Shown: positions 36,078 to 45,639 of the stretch, one piece after another | How positions within the stretch are numbered: position 1 is the stretch's first letter | Layout: each line of letters begins with the position of its first letter | Source: Acidobacteriota bacterium | GTDB taxonomy: Bacteria > Acidobacteriota > Terriglobia > Terriglobales > Acidobacteriaceae | NCBI GenBank assembly: GCA_021778845.1 | Contig: JAJYBU010000031.1 | Location: 1 to 45,639 of the forward strand | Direction of reading: 5' to 3' | Length of the DNA: 45,639 nucleotides | Notes under the pieces: generated by a model | Database searches by the model: none | What the model saw: the letters and a program-made list of their open reading frames with translations, nothing else | Told to the model about the DNA's origin: nothing | Program-made: the position numbers and the translations under genes

Positions 36078-38210
36078 CTACGGCATTGGCGTGACTGTTG
36101 GTGCGGGTGTCGTCGCCGGCACCGGTGCTGGCGGAATTCCCAGCTCGCTCGCAGGCGGCAGCGTCTTCAACTCTGCCCACTGGCGCTGTGCGCTGCGCAC
36201 CTTGTCAACGCGCTCGTACCAATGGTCAATCGTGTAGTCGTAGTGTTCGAGCAGGGGCCGCAGGCCGTACGGTCGATACGTAAGCTCCCACTGTTGCGCG
36301 AACATATCGCGTAGTTGTGCGTAGCTATCGATGATGTCCTGTAGTCGCCCATTTACGCCGTTGATGTCGGAAAGCAGCGCCGGGACCGACGGTCTCGGCC
36401 GTTGCTCTCCCGCTGCAGGTGTGAGTTGTGCAGTAGTCAGCGCACGGCTATATCCCTCCGCCATCTCATCGGCGAGCTGGAACTTGAGCCCGAGAAAATC
36501 GATCCGTCGCGCGCCGAACTCCATCGCGGAAATCGCGTCGGGTTCGCGCAGACTAGGCTCCGCGGCCTTCGCCTGCGCGATCAGCGTAAGCGCATGCTCT
36601 GCATCGAGACGCACTGCGGAGTTGATGGGCCGCATCTTCTCCGCCATTACCATCCCGTCCTTCGACCACGGATCCACCCAGAACAGTCCATCCGTCCCTT
36701 CAGTATTTGAGATCTCCTTATTGTCGTGAAGCAGCGTCATCGCTGCCGTGAGTTCGTCCTCTGCCTGGTTCAGCAGGCCCAGAAAATCTCCGTGAAACAC
36801 CTGCGCATAGCTCTGCTGAAATGCCGTAATCGAGGATTCTCCATGCTGCCACGCAGCAGCGGCCCCAAACAGAATGCCGTACCAGTTCATGTTGGCCAGC
36901 GATTCGCCGTCGTCGTTCCACAGTGTATTGAGTTGGCCATTCGCTCCATACCGTTGCCCGTCGCGCGTGAATTGCTGGATGTCCTCCAGCGCAAGTTCCT
37001 GGTTCGGCCACACCTGGCGGTAGTTATTGATCGAGGGCGAGACCCACACCGGAATCCCCGCTTCGGTATAAGGCTTCAGCTCCGGTAGAAAACCTCGCGG
37101 CTTGGGCGTGTAGCCCCATGCGACGGCGACCAACTGGCTCTTGATCGAGCGTGGAAGCGCTTTCAATAATTCAGGATCGCTCTGCGCCACATCACCCCAG
37201 AAAAGAATCTTGCGATGCAACGGCTCAAGGCTGGTAACGATCTTTTGCAGGTAGTCGATGTACACCGGAGCCAGACCCTGCGCGTCTACTGCGGCCCTCG
37301 TGCGTCCAACGCCAAGGTCGATCGTCTCATCACCGCCGATGTGCAGAAACGGCCCGGGATACAGCGCCGCAAGCTCTTTGAACATCCCGTCGATCAGCGG
37401 AAGCGAACCCGGCTGCCCCGGCGCGAGCACGGCTCCGTGCGGCGTCTCGGCGACATCCGCATAGGTCTCCCATGTCAGCATCTTGCGCAGATGTCCGATG
37501 GCCTCCTGCTCCGGCACAATCATGATGTGATACTGCGCGGCATACGCCACCAGTTCACGCGCATCCGAAGCTGAAATACTACCGTCAGGCTGCGCCGGCA
37601 GCGGGTTCGACGCATACTGCTGCGTATTCTCGAAGTACGGCGAGTAGACATTCATCTTGTACGCCGCGAGCGTGCGAATCAATTTCTTCTGGAACGTTAG
37701 CGTATCCACCGGTCCACGCGAAAGATCATCGTGCAGCCCACGATAGCGCATCGCCGGCCAGTCATGAAGTTCCGCCGCATGTAGCACAAAACCAGTCGGT
37801 GATCGTTCAATCAATTGCTTCGCTGTTTGCGCAGCATAGAACAGGCCTGCACCGGTAGCGCCAGTGAGCGTGAGCGTCCGGTTGGCGTACCGAATCGTGT
37901 AGCCCTCCGCGCGCATCTCCTCCCTAAAGCTCGCATCGGGGTGCTGTGCGAGTCGATGCAGAACGATGCGCAAGCCGTTACCCGCCGGTACTCCTCGGTC
38001 GGCCAGCGTCTGGCGCAGGTCGTTGGCCGCAAACGCATCCTCGGAGTCGCAGCCGGAGCACAATACGCTCACCGTGCCCACCGGCACTTCCTGAACACCC
38101 ACGATCTGCCGCGGCATCGGGATCAGGTGCAGCGTTGATTGGGCGTTTACAAAGGGTGCGATTAGAAGTGTGGCGCAGGCCGTAAGCCTGGCAATGGGAG
38201 CAAGTCGCAT
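36078..38210 (-). CDS. Exported GH20 beta-N-acetylhexosaminidase
   Basis: A 710-residue enzyme that would remove terminal beta-GlcNAc by substrate-assisted catalysis. A signal peptide (RLTACATLLIAPFVNAQS) is followed by a GH20b domain ('GYTIRYANRTLTLTGATGAGLFYAAQTAKQLI') and the TIM barrel ('WPAMRYRGLHDDLSRGPV', 'LHIGGDETIDLG' with catalytic Asp294-Glu295, 'LNTLWNDDGES'). A C-terminal helical region completes it. I chose the ATG at 38210 for the normal signal peptide; an in-frame ATG at 38288 would overlap the upstream lolA-like gene. The 13-bp gap to the fusion gene indicates an operon, so GlcNAc removal here and MurNAc removal by the NamZ domain could alternate on peptidoglycan chains. Confidence 0.9.
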   Translation of the reverse strand: MRLAPIARLTACATLLIAPFVNAQSTLHLIPMPRQIVGVQEVPVGTVSVLCSGCDSEDAFAANDLRQTLADRGVPAGNGLRIVLHRLAQHPDASFREEMRAEGYTIRYANRTLTLTGATGAGLFYAAQTAKQLIERSPTGFVLHAAELHDWPAMRYRGLHDDLSRGPVDTLTFQKKLIRTLAAYKMNVYSPYFENTQQYASNPLPAQPDGSISASDARELVAYAAQYHIMIVPEQEAIGHLRKMLTWETYADVAETPHGAVLAPGQPGSLPLIDGMFKELAALYPGPFLHIGGDETIDLGVGRTRAAVDAQGLAPVYIDYLQKIVTSLEPLHRKILFWGDVAQSDPELLKALPRSIKSQLVAVAWGYTPKPRGFLPELKPYTEAGIPVWVSPSINNYRQVWPNQELALEDIQQFTRDGQRYGANGQLNTLWNDDGESLANMNWYGILFGAAAAWQHGESSITAFQQSYAQVFHGDFLGLLNQAEDELTAAMTLLHDNKEISNTEGTDGLFWVDPWSKDGMVMAEKMRPINSAVRLDAEHALTLIAQAKAAEPSLREPDAISAMEFGARRIDFLGLKFQLADEMAEGYSRALTTAQLTPAAGEQRPRPSVPALLSDINGVNGRLQDIIDSYAQLRDMFAQQWELTYRPYGLRPLLEHYDYTIDHWYERVDKVRSAQRQWAELKTLPPASELGIPPAPVPATTPAPTVTPMP

Positions 38211-38268
38211 AAAGCTACGGTACACGCGCCAAACACGAAACACGAAATTCCAGGCAGGGTAGTGGACT

Positions 38269-38916
38269 CTAGATGGGTGCGGTGCCATTGATCAGCGTGA
38301 CCCCGGGCGGCGGGGTGAATGTGAAAGCGCTGTCCGGCGCAGGCACATTCTCGCGGATGTCGGTGAAGGTGAAACTGGTTGTCGCACCGTCCGGCTGCTC
38401 GATGCGCATCGCGCGGATCTGTCCCGACGCATCGACGGTCAGCCCGATTGACTGCACCGTCTGCTGCATCCCCTTGGGTGTCCCTGACAGCGTGTAGCCG
38501 CCATTCACCAGCGTGAGCGCAAGCCCGTCGAGTTCCTTTGCTATCTCCGTGTGCCCCAGTAAAAACCGCAGCGGCGACCGCAGATCATCGAGTTGCTTGG
38601 CTGGCGTTCGCAGCGCCTGCGAGTCGCCCGGCGTATAGCTCACCGCAAACTTGCCATCCAGCACAAAGACCTTTCCCGAGGGTTCATCATAAGCCCACCG
38701 CATACGACCAGGTTTGCGCAGCGTGAGCGTTCCCGTCTCGCTGCGGTCCATGCCCATGCCCTGATAGCGCTCGGTGAAGTGCGCGGTCAGTGATTGCAGA
38801 TGGTTATAGTGAGCATCCACTTTGCGTGCCAGCGCCTCTGCAGTAGGAGTCTGCGCGGGTGCGGCGAAGGCGGTCAAGAGCGTGAGCAGCAGTAGGAGTG
38901 GCTTCATCATGTCCAT
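38269..38916 (-). CDS. LolA-like outer-membrane lipoprotein carrier protein
   Basis: A 215-residue periplasmic protein with signal peptide (KPLLLLLTLLTAFAAPAQT). The LolA fold is seen in 'LARKVDAHYNHLQSLTAHFTERYQ', 'SETGTLTLRKPGRMRWAYDEPSGKVFVLDGKFAVSYTPGD' and the later 'PDGATTSFTFTDIRENVPAPDSAFTFTPPPGV'. These are the half-barrel strands and the conserved 'P..RW.Y..P' of LolA. It would shuttle lipoproteins to the outer membrane or act as a LolA-like lipid chaperone. It lies 26 bp after the TPR-HTH gene and about 58 bp before the GH20 gene on the same strand. Confidence 0.88.
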   Translation of the reverse strand: MDMMKPLLLLLTLLTAFAAPAQTPTAEALARKVDAHYNHLQSLTAHFTERYQGMGMDRSETGTLTLRKPGRMRWAYDEPSGKVFVLDGKFAVSYTPGDSQALRTPAKQLDDLRSPLRFLLGHTEIAKELDGLALTLVNGGYTLSGTPKGMQQTVQSIGLTVDASGQIRAMRIEQPDGATTSFTFTDIRENVPAPDSAFTFTPPPGVTLINGTAPI

Positions 38917-38942
38917 CTACTATGGTACGGCGCAAACGATTC

Positions 38943-40541
38943 TCAGCGCTTCTTCTGTGATCCGTTCATGCATCCGGTATTGCGAAGAATCCTTCGCACC
39001 TTCTTCGGCGAAATGGACAGCTTCTGTGCGACCATCGACACATTCTTGCCCATATTGTTCCAAACCTTTGGAATGACGAGTTCCGCAAACTCCTCTTCGA
39101 TCTGCTGAAACGTCTTATTGCCCAACTGACCGTCGGACCAAAGTCTCAGTGTCTGATCGATGCCGGTCGACCGAAGGATCTTCGCCTTCAACCGGCTGAG
39201 TTCCGTTACCAGATGATCGCGGTCATCCTCGGTAAGCAGCGCGGCGGCCTTCGACGCATACTCGCGTGCAATCTCCCACTCCGGCGGAAAGTCGTCGGCG
39301 GCAGCAGCTCCGCGCGCAAGATAGGCTTCCGCCAGCAGTCGCCGGTTCTGCGTATGTTGCGCGTGCTTTATCGCCTCATCCGCATACTGCACGGCACGAT
39401 GCGCGTGGAAGGCCGCGTCGGGCGACTCGTCCATCTCCTCCTCGGCGTGCGCAAGCTCCACGGCCGCCTGCAGAATCCGCGAGCGTGCCATCAGAATCAC
39501 ATCATGCCGCTCGCCTCCCAGTGCAAACGCCTTCTCCGCCTCCGCGAAGGCCTCATCAGTCTCCCCGCCATCCAGATGCAGATGCCCTGCGTTCACCAGC
39601 ACCGACCCAATGCCACCCTGGTGCTGATGCAGCGCATAGATCTCCTGTGCCTTGCGCAGCAGTTGCAGTGCATCTTTCAGTATCTGTAGATACTCCGCGT
39701 GGACGGCTCCGCGCACGTGGTTCCCCTTCCACTTACCCTGCATGTCGAGCGCGATCAGCCTCTTCACATACGCCGCATTCACCAGCGCGCGTGCCAGGTT
39801 TGGGTGGCTGGCATAGTTCACCGAGTAGATCGCAATCGCTCGCTCGAAGTGTTCCAGCGCCCGCGCATAATCTCCGGAGCGCCGAATAAATCGTCCCCTC
39901 GCCGACTCGATGTTCCCCAGCGAAAGCGCATGCCCCGTTGCCCGCAGTTCATCCTCAGCCTCGTCCAGCAGGTCCAGCGCATGCCGCCGCTCGCCCTTTT
40001 GAAACACCAGCCAGCTCTCATGGATCTTCGTCACCGCAACCAGCTTCGGGGCCTTCGCGTCCTGCGCTGTTGCACGCGCCGCGGTGATGTGGAAGAGTGC
40101 CAGTTCGTACTCACCCTTCTTCCGATGCGCTCGTCCCTTCCAGAAGTTTGCAACGAAGACCATCTCTGTTGTCAGCAGATCCTCGCCCGCGCGCAGAACA
40201 ATCTCCAGCAGAGAAATTGCGCGGTCCAGGTCTTCTCGGTCAAGCGCACGAAAGGCTTCCACCATCCTCAATCGCAGAAAGTCCAGAATGCGCAACTGCG
40301 CACGTTGCTCCGCAGGCAGACCGTCTACGCACGCTTCCAGAAACGCAATATTGCGGTAGCCCAGATCGGTCCACTGCGCCAGACAGACCAGGATCGCCAT
40401 CGCGTCGGGGTCGTCGTAATCCAGCGTCTGACCCGCGCCGAACGCGTCATCGAGTAGCGCAAATCCGGCCCGGATATTCCTCGAGACCAGGGCGTCTTCA
40501 AGCCCTCGGAGTAGCGTCGCAGATAGAGTCGGCTGCAGCAT
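38943..40541 (-). CDS. TPR protein with C-terminal helix-turn-helix
   Basis: A 532-residue soluble protein made largely of tetratricopeptide-like helical pairs, for example 'NFWKGRAHRKKGEYELALFHITAARA', 'GRFIRRSGDYARALEHFERAIAIY' and 'NAGHLHLDGGETDEAFAEAEKAFALGG'. The last 45 residues read 'VIPKVWNNMGKNVSMVAQKLSISPKKVRRILRNTG', a Fis-type DNA-binding helix-turn-helix. No signal peptide. The architecture suggests a regulator in which the TPR part binds a partner or peptide, but neither ligand nor target is known. It starts the minus-strand run with lolA-like, GH20 and the symporter-hydrolase fusion, and is divergent from ppdK. Confidence 0.82.
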   Translation of the reverse strand: MLQPTLSATLLRGLEDALVSRNIRAGFALLDDAFGAGQTLDYDDPDAMAILVCLAQWTDLGYRNIAFLEACVDGLPAEQRAQLRILDFLRLRMVEAFRALDREDLDRAISLLEIVLRAGEDLLTTEMVFVANFWKGRAHRKKGEYELALFHITAARATAQDAKAPKLVAVTKIHESWLVFQKGERRHALDLLDEAEDELRATGHALSLGNIESARGRFIRRSGDYARALEHFERAIAIYSVNYASHPNLARALVNAAYVKRLIALDMQGKWKGNHVRGAVHAEYLQILKDALQLLRKAQEIYALHQHQGGIGSVLVNAGHLHLDGGETDEAFAEAEKAFALGGERHDVILMARSRILQAAVELAHAEEEMDESPDAAFHAHRAVQYADEAIKHAQHTQNRRLLAEAYLARGAAAADDFPPEWEIAREYASKAAALLTEDDRDHLVTELSRLKAKILRSTGIDQTLRLWSDGQLGNKTFQQIEEEFAELVIPKVWNNMGKNVSMVAQKLSISPKKVRRILRNTGCMNGSQKKR

Positions 40542-40731
40542 AGGCCACCACTATAGCCTATGCCAACTCGATGCTTCGCTGCCGTGCCGTCCCCCCGCGA
40601 TTGGGCTGCCGCGTTCCTCGTCCGAATCGGACTACCTGCGATTGCAGTGTCTTCCCGCCCGCGCTAACTTTGCCCTATCGCTGGTCAATCAGCCAGCCAT
40701 TTCAAACCAGAGAAACCAGTCAGGGGTTGCG

Positions 40732-43470
<2,739 letters not shown>

Positions 43471-43486
43471 ACCCCACACGACACCG

Positions 43487-43529
43487 CACTCAAGAGGTGC
43501 CTCCCAGCGAGGCACCTCTTGAGTGTTTT
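43487..43529 (+). terminator. Intrinsic terminator of ppdK
   Basis: A perfect 17-bp stem (CACTCAAGAGGTGCCTC at 43487-43503 and its complement at 43509-43525) with the 5-nt loop CCAGC, followed by TTTT. It begins 17 nt after the ppdK stop. It is the best intrinsic terminator in the window. Confidence 0.92.
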
Positions 43530-43649
43530 AGATCATCCGGGACGATCTGGTCTGGGCCAGCAAGTACTGTCTACGCCTTGTGCAAGCCGAAGGCCGCGCA
43601 CAGGAATCGAAACGAGCGTCGATCCCGGTACGCGGTCTCGCTCTTCACC

Positions 43650-44462
43650 CTAGGACATCAGTCTCTGCTTGATAGCCGCGGCGCCACCAACCAAGGCGGT
43701 GGCGAACATCACCAGCGTCGAAGGTTCAGGCGTTGGCGACGGACTGATGGGCACACCGTTGATCGTCACTCCGTCCATTGCAAGTCCGGAGTCATAAAGT
43801 GTGTCGCTCCAGTTCGTGACCCCAACTTCAAGGTAGTAATTCCCCGCCGTGCCGATGGTGTAGTTCGAGTTGACCCAGCCAGTATAGCCGCAACCTGCGG
43901 CGTAGCAATCTCCGGAAGAGTCCCCTAGAGGCGACCAGTCAGGTCCGCCCGGTATGATCGGCACCGACGACGGAGTTAGCGTCGCAGTGGGGGTCGGTAA
44001 TCCTGTCCCAGGGACAATGCTACCCGAAGGCTCAGTTCGCGCCGTGAACAGCAGCGACACGGGAGTGTTCGACGAATTGAACAGCTCTGCCCACGCATAG
44101 TCTGCATAGCCTGCCCCATCCGAAGTCACATAGTTGAAGTAGAAGCTGAGATCAGTGCCAGCCGTTGCCGCGAAGATCGGAGTGGCAAGCGTAGATCCGT
44201 TTGTCTCACTCCCAAGAGGCCCCGTAGGAAGCGGCGCGATTGCCGACGAGCCCGCCGTGGTGACGTACTCATAAGAACTGTTCCCAGTCGGTGAGAGGGT
44301 GACGACGCCGTTGGCACCCAGCGTGCCGCAAACGCCACTGCATGTCCAGCCGGTCGGAATGGCATCCCCGAGGGCAAGCCCGGAGGTTCCAAGAACCAGG
44401 CCGGCCACAACGACCAGACTGCGAATAGAATGCTGCGAAGAAAACATGACGTTCATCTGCAT
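43650..44462 (-). CDS. PEP-CTERM sorting domain protein
   Basis: A 270-residue exported protein. The N-terminus is a signal peptide (IRSLVVVAGLVLGTSGLALG). The middle is a beta-rich, Ser/Thr/Gly-rich domain starting 'IPTGWTCSGVCGTLGANGVVTLSP'. The C-terminus 'SPTPEPSTLVMFATALVGGAAAIKQRLMS' is a PEP-CTERM tag (Pro-Glu-Pro, hydrophobic helix, basic tail) for exosortase-dependent surface sorting. The ATG at 44462 follows a perfect GGAGGT with 7 nt spacing; an ATG at 44477 overlaps that site and is rejected. No exosortase gene is in the window. The role is unknown; PEP-CTERM proteins usually accompany exopolysaccharide or biofilm matrix. Confidence 0.88.
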   Translation of the reverse strand: MQMNVMFSSQHSIRSLVVVAGLVLGTSGLALGDAIPTGWTCSGVCGTLGANGVVTLSPTGNSSYEYVTTAGSSAIAPLPTGPLGSETNGSTLATPIFAATAGTDLSFYFNYVTSDGAGYADYAWAELFNSSNTPVSLLFTARTEPSGSIVPGTGLPTPTATLTPSSVPIIPGGPDWSPLGDSSGDCYAAGCGYTGWVNSNYTIGTAGNYYLEVGVTNWSDTLYDSGLAMDGVTINGVPISPSPTPEPSTLVMFATALVGGAAAIKQRLMS

Positions 44463-44854
44463 ACAAGCTACCTCCATTCAACAAAATTGAGAGGTCACTC
44501 GAAAGGCTAGAGGTCATTTTTAAAACTCTAGGGATGGACGATGAAGGATGACCCCCGAGCGACCCGGTGCGAATCAGTGATTCACGTACCTGGATCCAAG
44601 GGGAGAATTACTTCTGAGGCCACGTAAGCCAAGCGCTCTCGGCGAAATACCCAAGAGCACAAACGGCTAGGAGAACGGAGCCCATTTCATTGGCGCCATC
44701 TTGAGGTAGAGCACGTAGAATGCCAAAGTTCGGGTTGATCCTAAATCAGTTACAGGCGTTAGTTCCTCAAAAAGCGCAGTCTTTTGCGAACAAGTGGAAT
44801 GTGATTTCCAGGCAATGGCGTACCCCGCGCCAGATGCTTTCGCACCCCGCCGCA
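44463..44854. other. Intergenic region upstream of the PEP-CTERM gene
   Basis: These 392 bp separate two minus-strand genes and contain the ribosome binding site of the PEP-CTERM gene at about 44470-44476. A short inverted repeat CTAGAG/CTCTAG (44508-44513 and 44527-44532) brackets an AT-rich stretch about 50 bp upstream of the start and may mark the promoter. I see nothing else. Confidence 0.4.
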
Positions 44855-45634
44855 TCACCCCCGCGCCTTCGCCTGCCCCACCATCTCCACCAGCATCTTT
44901 CGCGTCTCCTGCGCATTACGAACCTCGCGGAGAAAATTAATCCGTGGACCTTTCATCCCGTCGACAGTCTTCAACCGCAGCGAAAATCCCAGCCGGTCCA
45001 CCGACGTCATCGCCGCCTCACTGGCCTCGACTCCCGCATAGACTCGCGCCAGCACGATCATCGAATCTACATGGTCCGCATTCATATGCGCGAGAATTCC
45101 CGCCGCAGCCTCGGCCAGCGGATCAGGCGAAGCACGAGCGTACGCCTCTGCCTCCACCCATCCCATCACCCCAAACCCGCCTACGTAGTACAGGTCAATC
45201 GGCTCCAGCCGAAAGAAGCTGAAGTCCGCAAAGTCCACCCAGTAGCGGCTGTTTGCATGCCTTGCAAGATAGATCTCCCGCACCGAACTCTTCTCGTTCT
45301 CCGCCACCGTCTCCGCATTCCCCAGCAACGTAACCCGCGCGGCTCCCAGCGGATCTCCATCAGCCGCTGGCCGCGTGACGAATAAACTGCACCTCGGGTC
45401 ACTGTGCAGATTCTGCGTATGCATCGCCATGTTGCTGATCAGAAAAATCGGCCGCCCGGTTTCATCGAGCGCATACGGCATCAGTGACCCAAACGGAAAT
45501 CCGGGATGCTTACGCGACACCGTCGAGAGCGTAGCCAGGCTTTCCAGCGACACCAGGGTGCGGCTCCGTTCCGCGTGGCTCGGCTCCGGAAGCTGCGGCT
45601 GCGCGGGCCCGCTCGATGCATGTTGGCGCGGCAC
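44855..45634 (-). CDS. HugZ/PNPOx-like split-barrel protein with DUF2470 domain
   Basis: A 259-residue (as seen) protein of the pyridoxamine-5'-phosphate-oxidase-like haem-utilisation group. The N-terminal FMN-binding-type split barrel has 'ATLSTVSRKHPGFPFGSLMPYALDETGRPIFLISNMAMHTQNL' and 'DPRCSLFV'. A bridge 'YWVDFADFSFFRLEPIDLYYVGGFG' leads to the C-terminal DUF2470/HugZ-like domain 'GILAHMNADHVDSMIVLA' and 'DRLGFSLRLKT'. Some relatives bind or degrade haem; others are general flavin-dependent oxidoreductases. The GTG at 45634 is the first start seen, but the frame is open to the window edge, so the true N-terminus may lie outside. Confidence 0.82.
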   Translation of the reverse strand: MPRQHASSGPAQPQLPEPSHAERSRTLVSLESLATLSTVSRKHPGFPFGSLMPYALDETGRPIFLISNMAMHTQNLHSDPRCSLFVTRPAADGDPLGAARVTLLGNAETVAENEKSSVREIYLARHANSRYWVDFADFSFFRLEPIDLYYVGGFGVMGWVEAEAYARASPDPLAEAAAGILAHMNADHVDSMIVLARVYAGVEASEAAMTSVDRLGFSLRLKTVDGMKGPRINFLREVRNAQETRKMLVEMVGQAKARG

Positions 45635-45639
45635 TGTAC

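Noticed and set aside
44720..45385. A 221-codon plus-strand frame over the HugZ-like gene
   Set aside because: It is Arg/His/Pro-rich and antisense to a protein with clear PNPOx/DUF2470 features.

Overview
This window looks like a chromosomal segment of a soil Acidobacterium (Granulicella/Terriglobus/Edaphobacter-like). The assignment is an inference from the gene content: a very large Oar-like TonB-dependent receptor with an N-terminal carboxypeptidase-regulatory domain, many exported carbohydrate-active enzymes, a PEP-CTERM protein, a split RhaM/RhaI/RhaB/aldolase-dehydrogenase rhamnose pathway, and high-GC codon use. No rRNA, tRNA, CRISPR array, phage or transposase gene was seen.

Left part (1-16.2 kb): a locus for the pectin backbone rhamnogalacturonan-I. 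It opens with a broken NMT1/THI5-like binding-protein gene and a secreted two-domain VOC protein. An exported rhamnogalacturonan acetylesterase follows. Divergent from it is a translationally coupled trio: GH106 alpha-L-rhamnosidase, GH28 polygalacturonase, and a GH105 hydrolase fused to a second SGNH acetylesterase. L-rhamnose mutarotase (rhaM), a Tat-type S1 sulfatase, a heavily decayed GH2 pseudogene and an intact exported GH2 enzyme complete this part.

Middle part (16.2-29.9 kb): uptake and catabolism. A TonB-dependent receptor and a PL22 oligogalacturonate lyase are followed by the rhamnose genes: rhaT (minus strand), then rhaI, an IclR-HTH/sugar-binding hybrid regulator, an aldolase-dehydrogenase fusion and rhaB (plus strand). 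Expected flow: extracellular deacetylation and chain cleavage, outer-membrane import, periplasmic trimming to rhamnose and unsaturated uronides, RhaT uptake, then mutarotation, isomerisation, phosphorylation and cleavage to DHAP plus lactaldehyde/lactate.

Right part (30-45.6 kb): a minus-strand run of TPR-HTH protein, LolA-like carrier, GH20 hexosaminidase, a 1427-residue fusion and a PYROXD2-like oxidoreductase. The fusion joins a sodium:solute symporter, a serine beta-lactamase-like hydrolase and a DUF1343/NamZ-type exo-muramidase in one frame, with a signal-peptide-like segment at the first junction. With GH20 beside it, this reads as a peptidoglycan amino-sugar or muropeptide salvage system packed into one polypeptide, and it is the most striking object in the window. 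Pyruvate phosphate dikinase with a strong terminator, a PEP-CTERM protein and a HugZ/PNPOx-like protein finish the window.

All functions are read from motifs and context by eye; no database search was run.
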